Source of the DNA: Mesostigma viride | Lineage: Eukaryota; Streptophyta; Mesostigmatophyceae; Mesostigmatales; Mesostigmataceae | Length of the DNA: 64,000 nt | Direction: 5' to 3' | Assembly (NCBI GenBank): GCA_009746045.1 | Contig: RPFO01000702.1 | Span: 184,001-248,000, forward strand | Part shown: positions 17,936 to 26,617 of the stretch, one piece after another | How positions within the stretch are numbered: position 1 is the stretch's first letter | Layout: every line of letters starts with the position of its first letter | Made by a program: the position numbers and the translations under genes | Notes under the pieces: model-generated | Told to the model about the DNA's origin: nothing | Seen by the model: only the letters and a program-made list of their open reading frames with translations | The model's database searches: none

Positions 17936-19590
17936 AAAATATAATAGTTAACTTATGCTTAGTATTCTCCTTCCTAACTTTTTCAGCGCAAGGTTTTCCT
18001 AACAATCAAGAGAAACACGCCGAAAAAGTCTTGATTGAAGAACAAAATCATAATAACTTCTCTACTGAAGTGAAAAAGGATGCTATACAGCAAAAGTTAT
18101 TTAAAGGATCAAAAGTTTTTGGTGCAAACTTATTTACCGGTGAATATGCCCAAGCGTCTTTTTCTGGTTTTAACCCTAATTATGTAATTTCTGTAGGAGA
18201 CCAAATTATTGTAAGGATCTGGGGAGCTTTTAACCACGAAGCTAAGTATCATGTAGATGCCCAAGGTAACATATTCTTACCACACATTGGCCCGGTAAAG
18301 GTTTTAGGTATCACAAGTGGTAATTTAAACACTGCAATAGAAACAGCCGCAAAGAAAACCTTTGAAAATAATGTATTTGTCTATGCTAATTTAAATACAG
18401 CCCAACCGGTAAAAGTCTTTGTTTCAGGAGCAGTATATAATCCTGGCCTCTATTCTGGTTTATCTTCAGATTCTATTTTATCTTATTTAGACAAAGCGGG
18501 AGGAATCAATTTGGAACGCGGTAGTTTTATTGACATTACAGTAATGCGCAATAACTCTCTACATGCAAGGTTTAACTTATACGAGTTTCTAGCAGAAGGA
18601 CACATAAAACTTATTCAGCTCGTGGACGGTGATGTAATTTTTGTAAAACCAAGAAAAAATGTAATAACTGTTAACGGAGAGGTAGCTAACGAAGGAGAGT
18701 TTGAATTTAATGAGAAAACTAACGCTTACTCCATAATTAAATTAGCTCAACCCAAAGCTTCTGCTACTAATTTTACTTTGGTTAGAGTAATAGGACCTAT
18801 TAGGAAGGCATTTCACCATAGTCTTTTGGAAGCCTCTAAAGTTATCCTCGAGAACGGAGATCAGATAACAATCACTTCAGAAAAAGGAGCTGAATCTATT
18901 CTGGTAAGGGTTCAGCAGCCAAATGCAGAAAATAAGTCTTTTGCAATGACTTATGGGTCTACTTTAGGTGACCTTATAGAGCAAATTCAGCCGAGCCAAG
19001 GAGCACAGATGGATGCTATTCAAATTTTTCGTAAATCAGTAGCTTTAAAGCAAAAAGAAGCTATTAACAACAGTTTATCAAAATTAGAGTCTCTTGCTTA
19101 TACTACTACCTCTGCTACTGGAGAAGCAGCTACCATTCGTGCTAAGGAAGCTGAACTCATAACAAAATTCATTGAAAAGGCTAAGCAAGTAGAACCTAAA
19201 GGACAAATTGTATTGGGCAAAAACCATAATCCTCGTGATATAATCTTAGAGCACGGAGATGTAATCTTTATACCAGAAAAAACCTCATTGATACTAGTGC
19301 AAGGAGAAGTTAATTTTCCTACAGCCTTAGTATATAAACCACGTAGCAGTGCAAAGGATTACATTCAAATGGTAGGGGGATATTCAACACTTGCAGATAA
19401 AAATAATGTACTAATAATAAAACGTTCAGGAGCGGTTTTAAATTCAAATTCAAGGGGGGTTCATATTGAGCCTGGTGATGAAATTTTAGTATTACCAAAA
19501 GCAGATTCTAAAAACTTAGAGATAGCTAAGACAATTACCCAGATACTATTCCAGATCGCAGTATCTACGAAAGTAGCATTGGGATTGTAA
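17932..19590 (+). CDS. kpsD: Capsule export outer-membrane channel protein KpsD
   Basis: 552 residues, like E. coli KpsD (558). A signal peptide (residues 1-21, cleaved near SAQG) is followed by the polysaccharide export domain (YVISVGDQIIVRIWGAFN, VDAQGNIFLPHIGPVKVLG) and SLBB beta-grasp repeats (VFVSGAVYNPGLYSG, ITVNGEVANEGEFEF, ILVQGEVNFPTALVY). There is no lipobox, as in KpsD and unlike Wza. It completes the trans-envelope path with KpsM, T and E; its ATG overlaps the kpsE stop. It is the last gene of the kpsMTED block; decayed IS DNA follows. Confidence 0.92.
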   Translation: MKNIIVNLCLVFSFLTFSAQGFPNNQEKHAEKVLIEEQNHNNFSTEVKKDAIQQKLFKGSKVFGANLFTGEYAQASFSGFNPNYVISVGDQIIVRIWGAFNHEAKYHVDAQGNIFLPHIGPVKVLGITSGNLNTAIETAAKKTFENNVFVYANLNTAQPVKVFVSGAVYNPGLYSGLSSDSILSYLDKAGGINLERGSFIDITVMRNNSLHARFNLYEFLAEGHIKLIQLVDGDVIFVKPRKNVITVNGEVANEGEFEFNEKTNAYSIIKLAQPKASATNFTLVRVIGPIRKAFHHSLLEASKVILENGDQITITSEKGAESILVRVQQPNAENKSFAMTYGSTLGDLIEQIQPSQGAQMDAIQIFRKSVALKQKEAINNSLSKLESLAYTTTSATGEAATIRAKEAELITKFIEKAKQVEPKGQIVLGKNHNPRDIILEHGDVIFIPEKTSLILVQGEVNFPTALVYKPRSSAKDYIQMVGGYSTLADKNNVLIIKRSGAVLNSNSRGVHIEPGDEILVLPKADSKNLEIAKTITQILFQIAVSTKVALGL

Positions 19591-19697
19591 GCAGCAATTT
19601 TAATAGCTTGTTCTTTTCAATGAAGTGTTTAAATTTCTAGGATAGGTTATATTAAGAATAATATAACCTATAAGGGAAATAGCATGGTTATAAAACT

Positions 19698-20232
19698 GAC
19701 CAAGAAAAAATAAAACTAGCGGTAGATTTGTTAATAGATAGAGATACAGATTTAACAAGCTTCTTGCTAAGTACGGGATGTTAAAAAAGCTTACAAAAAA
19801 CATGTTTGGAAGCACTTTAAAAGCAGAAATGGGAGAATAGCTTGGCTATGCAAATATGGCGGGACAGAAACGGAGAACAGCAGAAATGGAGTTGACAACA
19901 TAGACCTTTGGAAGCGATTTATGCTATTGTTCATTTTAATGATTTAGTGGTTAAAGTAAGGCAGGATAAGAGGATTATTAACAAGGCGGTATGTAGCTTT
20001 GGGTATAGATTTAACTGGTAAGAAACATATTTTATGTTTATGGATTAGTGAGGACGAAGGAACTAAATTTTGGCTAAATAATTCTACTGCAATGAGAAAC
20101 AGAGGATTAAAAGATATCTTGATTGCCTGTAGTGATAATTTGACAGGCATAAGTGGAACTATATCTACTGTATATCAGGAAACTGAACATCAGTTGTATA
20201 TTATCGTCCATCAAATTAGGAACAGCTTAGCA
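19698..20232 (+). pseudogene. IS256-family (Mutator) transposase relic
   Basis: Pieces in several frames spell QEKIKLAVDLLIDRDTDLTS, LKKLTKNMFGSTLKAEMGE, stop, LGYANMAGQKRRT, then LEAIYAIVHFNDLVVKVRQD and, open from 19999, GIDLTGKKHILCLWISEDEG with NRGLKDILIACSDNLTG. The order is that of IS256-family transposases, with a large internal deletion, stops and frameshifts. An Asn stands where the first catalytic Asp is expected. The 3' part is missing: the IS3 element starts directly after it. The stretch 19591-19697 holds nothing recognisable. Confidence 0.8.
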
Positions 20233-20295
20233 TGACGTGGTTATACTTTTCCGGACAGTTAATATGAGACAATATTAACAGAAAGGAAGTAGAGA

Positions 20296-20586
20296 ATGAC
20301 AAAATCAAAACCAAAGTTTTATCCGGCTGAATTTAAGGAATCAGCAGTGAAACTAGCAATTGAATCTAATATGCCTATGGCTCAAACAGCTAAAGAATTA
20401 GGGGTTACAAGAACCACTCTGTATACCTGGGTAGATAAATATTCTAAACTCAAGGAATCAATGATGCGAACAGATGAACATCTATATGATGAATTAAAGA
20501 GGCTAAAGAAGGATCTAGCTAGGGTAACCCAGGAGCGTGACCTATTAAAAAAGGCTGCTGCGTACTTTGCGAAAGAGTCCCAATAA
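20296..20586 (+). CDS. IS3-family transposase OrfA (HTH subunit)
   Basis: 96 residues. N-terminal helix-turn-helix (FYPAEFKESAVKLAIESN, AQTAKELGVTRTTLYTWVDKY) and a C-terminal leucine-zipper-like helix (DELKRLKKDLARVTQERDLLKKAAAYFAK), as in IS3-family OrfA. AGGAAG upstream of the ATG acts as ribosome binding site. In such elements OrfA is joined to OrfB by a -1 frameshift near the end; the fusion would be useless here because orfB is broken. Confidence 0.9.
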   Translation: MTKSKPKFYPAEFKESAVKLAIESNMPMAQTAKELGVTRTTLYTWVDKYSKLKESMMRTDEHLYDELKRLKKDLARVTQERDLLKKAAAYFAKESQ

Positions 20587-21447
20587 GGTACGCATGGATA
20601 AAAGAGCATCAAGGTGATTTTTCAATTGCTACTATGTGTAAATTTATGAAAGTATCACGTAGTGGTTATTATGAGTGGCTAACCAAGCCTGGGTGTAATA
20701 AGGACAAACAAGATAAGGAGCTAAGCAGTATAATTAAGATTATCTTTGAAGAAGGTAGAGGTAATTATGGTGCGAGGTCAATAAAAAAAGCGCTATTAAG
20801 GCAAGGTACAATTGTTAGTAGGAAGAGGATTACAAGGTTAATGAAAGAAGCTGGTTTAGTATGTAAAACCAAGCATAAATTTAAAGCAACCACTGATTCT
20901 AACCACAACAAGCAGGTTGCTCCTAATTTATTGGATAGGAAGTTTAAGGTTACAGCTGCTAATTGTTGTTGGGTTGGGGATATCACGTATGTTCCAACCG
21001 AAGAAGGTTGGTTATACTTAGCGACTGTTATTGATCTATTTTCCAGGAAAGTTATAGGGTGGTCAATGAATAGTAATAAGAGAGCTGATTTAGTAAATAA
21101 TGCTCTGCTAATGGCGATATGGCAACGTAAACCGCCTAAGGGACTTATTTGGCACACTGATAGAGGCAGCCAATATTGCTCCGATAGCCATTCCAAAGCT
21201 TGCAAAGCAACACGGCATTACACAGAGTATGAGCCGTAAAGGAAATTGCTGGGATAATGCTGTTGCTGAAAGCTTTTTTGGTACAATAAAAATGGAACTA
21301 ATTTATCAACATAAATTTAGAACCAGGGAGGAAGCAAAGGATGCTATATTTGAATATATAGAAGTATTTTACAACCGCATAAGGATGCATTCAACCAATG
21401 ACTATCTATCACCAGTGAAATACGAAGAAATACAAAAATGTGCCTAA
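20577..21447 (+). pseudogene. IS3-family transposase OrfB, frameshifted
   Basis: The rve-type DDE integrase part begins YAWIKEHQGDFSIATMCKFM, with GYYEWL and RGNYGARSIKKALLRQG, the first Asp in CCWVGDITYVPT and the second in [12 protein letters not shown]. Shortly after this (about 21190-21205) the frame shifts by one base. The remainder, [20 protein letters not shown] with the catalytic Glu in [11 protein letters not shown], is in another frame (21229-21447). All three catalytic residues survive but not in one frame. Confidence 0.88.
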
Positions 21448-21482
21448 ACAAACTGTCCGGAAAAGTGTTGACAGGTCATATC

Positions 21483-21566
21483 ATTGTGGCTTTTATGCGT
21501 AAACTGCTACATATTATTTTTGCTATACTTAAAAATAAATCTATTTTTTCTTATGAATTAGCTTAA
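21483..21566 (+). pseudogene. C-terminal relic of an IS110-family transposase
   Basis: 27 codons plus stop read IVAFMRKLLHIIFAILKNKS and then IFSYELA, close to the closing part of IS110-family transposases (V-A-x-MRKLL-x-I-x-x-AxLKN). It adjoins the right end of the IS3 element, which may have truncated it. Confidence 0.5.
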
Positions 21567-21614
21567 TTTCTTATTGACTCGCAATACAGTATCACTTAAA
21601 AAGACAGAGCCCCA

Positions 21615-22826
21615 CTATTGCTTTTGGTATAAACTAGCATATGTATTTAGTAGTTTCTTTGTTTGCACTTCCCAGGAGTATTTGTTATAAAGCCTTTTAT
21701 ATCCTTCTTTTTGGAATTTATAATTATTTTTATAATAAAATAATTTGCTTATCAAACAGCTTAATTGAGCAGTATCGCTGAAGTCTATTATAACCCCATT
21801 ATTAAACTCTTTTAAAAACAACTCAATTTCTGGCAGTTGATTGGCAATTATAGGTACATTCGCAAAAGCCATTTCAAACAGTTTATTAGGCATGGCTAAT
21901 TGATATGATATAGGTAATGTATCTAATTGAATTATCCCTGCATCTGCATTTTTAATATAATTAGTAACATGTTCAAACCTTACCTCAGGTAATATGAAAA
22001 ATCTATCATTAAGTCTTAATTTTTTAGCTAAGGAAAACATCTTAACTTTCATGCTATGATCACACGGACCTACAGTAGCAAACACTACATTATCTGGAAG
22101 ATGAGGAAGATTATAAATAATTGTTTCAATTCCCCTTCCCACAGCTACTTTTCCTACATATAACAGTAAGAGAGTTTCATTATCCAGACGTAAATCTTTG
22201 CGGATACACAAAGTTGTAGGTTTAATAATTGGACTATTATATATTACATTAATATCTTGCCTATTTAAATGCTTTGCCAGTTTTTGTTTTATTAATTCAC
22301 CTACTGTATTTACTGCATCAGCTTTACGCCCATATTTTTTCTCTATATAGCTCACAAATATTTTTTTCAAAATTGGGAGAGGAGGATTACGAAAAACTTC
22401 TAATTCATGAGCATCATAAACTACTTTAGCTCCACAAATTTGGGCTGCTTTAAAACCAGCTGGAAGACAAATTAAGTCATGAGCATGGATAATATCCGGT
22501 TTTTCAGCTGCAATATATGGAGAAAAAATCTGTGCCCAAACAGAATATCTTAAATAAAAAACTAGCTTAATAGCAATAAATCTTGCTAGTTTTTTATTAA
22601 TATAACCCAAATATCTTATAAATGTTTTATTTAGTATGTAAGGTACTGGTTTCCACTCAAAACGGTGATATTCTACCCCGTCAGTATATTCAAACGCCTT
22701 AACGTTGGCTGCTTTAGTACAGAATACTACTACTTTGTGGCCGTTTTGATAAGCGGCTTGAATCATTTTGATAACCCTTGCATCCGATATACAAGGGTTT
22801 GATACTACTACTGCTATTTTAGCCAT
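21615..22826 (-). CDS. Glycosyltransferase family 4, capsule locus
   Basis: 403 residues, GT-B fold. N-terminal acceptor half: KIAVVVSNPCISDARVIKM, AAEKPDIIHAHDLICLPAGF and AKVVYDAHELEVFRNPP. C-terminal donor half: LLLLYVGKVAVGRGIETIIY and the E-x-x-F-like MPNKLFEMAFANVPIIANQ. It probably transfers a sugar from a nucleotide donor in the cytoplasm. It is the only biosynthetic capsule gene read leftwards, facing the IS cluster, which suggests rearrangement. Specificity cannot be told. The gene with the most similar layout here is at 14138-15313. Confidence 0.82.
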   Translation of the reverse strand: MAKIAVVVSNPCISDARVIKMIQAAYQNGHKVVVFCTKAANVKAFEYTDGVEYHRFEWKPVPYILNKTFIRYLGYINKKLARFIAIKLVFYLRYSVWAQIFSPYIAAEKPDIIHAHDLICLPAGFKAAQICGAKVVYDAHELEVFRNPPLPILKKIFVSYIEKKYGRKADAVNTVGELIKQKLAKHLNRQDINVIYNSPIIKPTTLCIRKDLRLDNETLLLLYVGKVAVGRGIETIIYNLPHLPDNVVFATVGPCDHSMKVKMFSLAKKLRLNDRFFILPEVRFEHVTNYIKNADAGIIQLDTLPISYQLAMPNKLFEMAFANVPIIANQLPEIELFLKEFNNGVIIDFSDTAQLSCLISKLFYYKNNYKFQKEGYKRLYNKYSWEVQTKKLLNTYASLYQKQ

Positions 22827-22878
22827 TTTTCTTGTAATTATTATGTTATATTATGATAACTATTTTTTGCAACCTGTC

Positions 22879-23574
22879 TTATTTAAGATGTTTTTTCTGA
22901 GCAGTAGTAATCGCATTCTCCATATCAACATCTATTAATATACATGATGATGTTCTACTCCCTATAAGATTAGCCCCTTTTAATTTACATTTTGTTAAAT
23001 TGGAATCCAAAAAACTGCTTTTTTTTAAATTAGATTTTTCAAAATTTGCTTTAAACAAATTACACTTATCAAAAATTCCTATATAACAATTAGATAAAGT
23101 AAAATTACTAAACTTTAATTCACTAAGCAAAAATTGACTTTTTGTTAGTGTAGCAAAACTAAAATCGCATGCCGTAAAATCACAGTTGTTGATAGTAGCA
23201 TAAAATAAATTAGCCTTGATAAAAGTACTTTCCTCACACCTACTGTAAACAGTATTAAAATATCTTATATCACTATTATTAAAACTAGATCTTTTTAAAT
23301 TACAACGTTCAAAAGAGATATCATGCATAGAAGCATAATCCCAATTATAGTTTTCGCACGATATCTCTTTAAAAATAGCATTAGATATCACTGCCTGCTT
23401 ACCTTTTTTTCCATCACTTTCTAACCACTCAGTGTGTAATTTATGAAGATAGTCAGTATACTCTTGGTTCACTATGCGTTTAGGCATATTATTTATTTTA
23501 TTTTCAACTAAATTATCATCGTTGATTGTAAATGGTTTTGCTAACTTCATTTTATTTGTTAAAAATTTTCTCAC
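22879..23574 (-). CDS. Pentapeptide-repeat protein
   Basis: 231 residues. From about residue 65 to 215 it is built of pentapeptide repeats of the A(D/N)LXX type (ISNAIFKEISC, FERCNLKRSSFNNSDI, FIKANLFYATINNCDF, LFKANFEKSNLKKSSFLDSNL, CKLKGANLIGS), which form a right-handed quadrilateral beta-helix. No signal peptide. Function is unknown; such proteins often bind other proteins. Its N-terminal codons MKLAKPFTI are duplicated in inverted orientation upstream (23707-23742). Starts are possible at 23574 and at the ATG of MKLAKPF (23550). Confidence 0.78.
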   Translation of the reverse strand: MRKFLTNKMKLAKPFTINDDNLVENKINNMPKRIVNQEYTDYLHKLHTEWLESDGKKGKQAVISNAIFKEISCENYNWDYASMHDISFERCNLKRSSFNNSDIRYFNTVYSRCEESTFIKANLFYATINNCDFTACDFSFATLTKSQFLLSELKFSNFTLSNCYIGIFDKCNLFKANFEKSNLKKSSFLDSNLTKCKLKGANLIGSRTSSCILIDVDMENAITTAQKKHLK

Positions 23575-23742
23575 TTGTTAACTATAGCGTAATGTCAATT
23601 ATTATGATAACCAAGCTTATAAAATATTAGTTATAGAATTGACATACAATTAATTTTAATTAACCAACTTATATCATAAGGGTTAAATAAAGTAAAGAAA
23701 TTTAATAAATAAAATGAAGTTAGCAAAACCATTTACAATCAA
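23522..23742. repeat. 36-bp inverted duplication of the pentapeptide gene's 5' end
   Basis: The 36 bases at 23522-23557, which hold the codons for MKLAKPFTI on the minus strand, recur without mismatch at 23707-23742 on the plus strand, 149 bp away. The plus copy reads MKLAKPFTIKLSSA and then a stop, so it is a gene-start remnant pointing the other way. The sequence between contains no gene. It may be the scar of a local inversion or of a lost divergent paralogue. Confidence 0.75.
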
Positions 23743-23872
23743 GCTATCTAGTGCATAAGTTTATTTATATTTTATCAAGTTGCAAATATTTTTTGCATTC
23801 ATATAGTATAAAAACCTTCCCATTTTAAATTAATTGTGATAAATAAATTATTAAAATAAATAAGCGAGCATT

Positions 23873-25873
23873 ATGATTTATAATGATCTTGAAAAGGAAG
23901 TAATGGCAAATGCTATTCAACCTAACATGAGAACCCCAAGGCCCCTAGCAGGCTTAAATGCTATTGTTGACAATTACTTGAAGAATATTGATTTTCAGGG
24001 AACTCATATCTTAGATATAGGACCTGGTCAGTGTGATTTTCTGGATATTGTCAAAGGAAAAGGTGCGGTAACTTATGGAATAGATTTTGATCCCGCAGTA
24101 GTAAAATTGGGAGAAATGCGTGGACATAACATGACGTTTTGTGATCTAACTAAAGATTGGCCATTTAAGGATATGGTATTTGATGGTATTTTTTGCCGCT
24201 CATCAATTAATTGTTATTGGTTTGTACAACCTGACAACAACGAGTTATTAAAGCAATTCCTTGATCGTATTTCAAAATCTTTAAAATCTAATGGATGGAT
24301 GTGGATATTACCTTGGAACAAGCCGTATGAAACCCAGGAAAACTTAGTCGAGCCTACCAGAGCTACTATTGCAGAATGGATTAAGCAGATACAGGCACGA
24401 ATTGAAGTTATGGGGCAGGAAGAAAAGGTGCTATACCAATCTTTTTATACAATACCTGTTACTGAAGTCTGGGTTCGAAATTGTGCATTACCTTCAGAAC
24501 GAGGAGTAAAGAAAGTTAATCGTTGGAAAACAATTACTTCCTATAAAACTGAATCTACAATATCTTCAGTGTTTGGAACATATGAAGCTTGTCGTAAGCG
24601 CATTCTTGCTGGAACAACGGTATCAGCAGAGCGAGCAACTCTCTCAAAAATATTAGAGATGCCGGAAGATTTTCTTTCTACTCTTTCAAAATTCGAGAAA
24701 GAGAATATGCAAGTTCAAGCTTATTCAGCATTTATTGCTTCACGTCCAAAAAGCGATGTACTATATAGTTATTTGGCTGAACGTGCGCACTGTCTTACCC
24801 AATATAGACTTCATAAAATGCCTGGCACTAAAGGACGTACATTTGGCTGGGATTGGGGTTATTGGGGACGTAGCGCCGTCTACGCTTTTAATGCTACAAA
24901 AGAATATCGATTTGCTGACCTTGTCTTAGATACTTATGAAGTTCTTCTAAATGAGAGAGATGATAGTTTAGGGGTATATGACCAAGTGCGGAATCGAGTT
25001 CCTAAATGTTGGGGCGTATCCCCTGAAAATATTAGCATTCGTACTTTTGAGGTGGCTAGTACAGGAATGATACTTTTACCGATATGCGATCTTTTGCTAA
25101 GTGAAGCGGGTAATGATTTATCAGCCAGTAATCGTGAGAGATTAATCCATTCTGTTACTGAGTGTCTTGATGAATTTGATGGAGAGATGTTGTATGCTCC
25201 TGATACAAATGGTGGTTACTATATAAGCCCTTTTGATGGGAAAGTAGAAGCACTTAATCATGTGCATACATTTGCAGCTGCATTAGTCAAAGCCTATCAG
25301 TTAACAGGAGAGAATAAATATCGACGTGATGCAGAGAGTATAGCTAAGTATTTTTTATCTGCTTGTATCCTAGAAGAAAACAACACTTACTCTTGGTCAT
25401 ACTTTCCTTCTCCAGAAAAAATGCAAGATAAGCACCCGCCAATGTCACAAGACAAGGGCAATCTACTCCATAATATAGGAGGTGAGGCTTTTTATAAGGC
25501 AGGGATAACAATTGAGTTTCCCATAGCTGCATATGATGTTAACATCTGCTTTTCTAATCAAGATATGTGTAGAATCGCAGACACATTTCTGAAAAATGTT
25601 TTTTTACCGAATAATAACCTTAATGTTTATATATCAAGCAATAAGACAAGAACCCCCGAGCAATTACCTCAAGAGGCCTACTATTACTCTTTATACGTGC
25701 TTATATCAGGCTGCAGCTTATTAGATTCTATTCGTCCGCAGATTCGAAGTAAATTAGTTAGCCTTTTTGGACATCGTCCAGATTTGTTTTCTAAGGGGTG
25801 GTTTAGCGGAGTTGCGGGTTCCATGGCACTTGCACGCTTCATGTCAAAAACAAAGTATAGGTTAGATGAGTAA
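23873..25873 (+). CDS. SAM methyltransferase fused to a helical (alpha/alpha-toroid-like) domain
   Basis: 666 residues. Residues 40-190 form a class I methyltransferase: HILDIGPGQCDFLDI (motif I), VTYGIDFDPAVVKLGEM (motif II) and DGIFCRSSINCYWF (motif IV region). From about residue 295 the chain becomes helix-rich with aromatic motifs (TFGWDWGYWGRSAVYAFNA, NHVHTFAAALVKAYQLTG, YSWSYFP, GWFSGVAGSMALARFM), the pattern of alpha/alpha-toroid sugar epimerases, lyases and hydrolases; that fold is inferred. No signal peptide. It lies between capsule export genes, so modification of the polysaccharide is likely. The family of the second half is not recognised. Confidence 0.65.
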   Translation: MIYNDLEKEVMANAIQPNMRTPRPLAGLNAIVDNYLKNIDFQGTHILDIGPGQCDFLDIVKGKGAVTYGIDFDPAVVKLGEMRGHNMTFCDLTKDWPFKDMVFDGIFCRSSINCYWFVQPDNNELLKQFLDRISKSLKSNGWMWILPWNKPYETQENLVEPTRATIAEWIKQIQARIEVMGQEEKVLYQSFYTIPVTEVWVRNCALPSERGVKKVNRWKTITSYKTESTISSVFGTYEACRKRILAGTTVSAERATLSKILEMPEDFLSTLSKFEKENMQVQAYSAFIASRPKSDVLYSYLAERAHCLTQYRLHKMPGTKGRTFGWDWGYWGRSAVYAFNATKEYRFADLVLDTYEVLLNERDDSLGVYDQVRNRVPKCWGVSPENISIRTFEVASTGMILLPICDLLLSEAGNDLSASNRERLIHSVTECLDEFDGEMLYAPDTNGGYYISPFDGKVEALNHVHTFAAALVKAYQLTGENKYRRDAESIAKYFLSACILEENNTYSWSYFPSPEKMQDKHPPMSQDKGNLLHNIGGEAFYKAGITIEFPIAAYDVNICFSNQDMCRIADTFLKNVFLPNNNLNVYISSNKTRTPEQLPQEAYYYSLYVLISGCSLLDSIRPQIRSKLVSLFGHRPDLFSKGWFSGVAGSMALARFMSKTKYRLDE

Positions 25874-25950
25874 TAACTAAGTTTTCAGATACGTAAAATC
25901 AACTAAGAGAATAATAAAATAAGACAACTTCAAAGTTAAAAAGTATTATA

Positions 25951-26616
25951 ATGTTATATAACAATATAGAAAAGGAAGTAATGTCTTCAGCTGTTCATCC
26001 TTATTTAAGAAATTCAAATAAAGTAGTATATAGGGGAATATGCGATATAGTTGCGGGTTACTTTAGGGATTTTGATTTTTGTGATTTGCACATTCTGGAT
26101 ATTGGACCCGGCCAGTGTGATTTTCTGGATATTGCCAAAGCAAAAGGTGCGGTAACTTATGGAATAGATTTTGAACCAGCAGTAGTAAAATTGGGAGAAA
26201 TGCGTGGACATAACATGACGCTCTGTAACGTTATCAAAGATTGGCCATTTAAGGATATGGTATTTGATGGTATTTTTTGCCGAGGGTCAATTAATTGTTA
26301 TTGGTTCATACAACAAGGTAATAGCTACTTGTTGCAACAATTTCTTAATCAAATTACAAAATCGTTAAAGCCAGATAGTTGGATGTGGATAATGCCCTGG
26401 AATAAGCCAAGTCCCAGTCAGGTAAACTTAGTAGACCTTTATCGTATCACTATTGAAAAATGGGCTAGTGAGGCACAGGTTAATATTGATATCTTTGACA
26501 AGGATATTGTTAATAGGAAAGAAAGATCTGGTTATGAGGTTTTTTTTGACTTTACACTACCTTCTAATGAAATTTGGACTAAAAATTGTACACTCAACAA
26601 TAAATCAAGGTTTTAA
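25951..26616 (+). CDS. SAM methyltransferase, standalone paralogue of the preceding N-terminal domain
   Basis: 221 residues matching residues 1-215 of the 666-residue protein upstream: HILDIGPGQCDFLDIAKAKG, VTYGIDFEPAVVKLGEMRG and DGIFCRGSINCYWF. Several stretches are almost identical at DNA level (around 24040-24200 against 26125-26285), pointing to recent duplication or gene conversion. It ends at NEIWTKNCTL, just where the larger protein continues into its second domain. One base separates its stop from the next ATG, so it is cotranscribed with the next gene. Substrate unknown. Confidence 0.72.
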   Translation: MLYNNIEKEVMSSAVHPYLRNSNKVVYRGICDIVAGYFRDFDFCDLHILDIGPGQCDFLDIAKAKGAVTYGIDFEPAVVKLGEMRGHNMTLCNVIKDWPFKDMVFDGIFCRGSINCYWFIQQGNSYLLQQFLNQITKSLKPDSWMWIMPWNKPSPSQVNLVDLYRITIEKWASEAQVNIDIFDKDIVNRKERSGYEVFFDFTLPSNEIWTKNCTLNNKSRF

Positions 26617-26617
26617 T

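Larger units (their letters stand above)
20233..21478 (+). mobile_element. IS3-family insertion sequence, 1246 bp, inactivated
   Basis: The ends start with TGAC and share ACTTTTCCGGACAGTT (left 20245-20260; right as its complement before 21478), with weaker similarity in the first twelve bases. Two overlapping genes, orfA and orfB, lie between. The left flank is the IS256 relic and the right flank an IS110 relic, so the element sits at the junction of two older IS fragments. No target duplication is visible. Confidence 0.88.

Noticed and set aside
26453-26617. Upstream extension of the three-domain enzyme by 55 codons
   Set aside because: It overlaps the conserved end of the preceding methyltransferase gene and has no domain similarity; the ATG at 26618 follows that gene's stop by one base.
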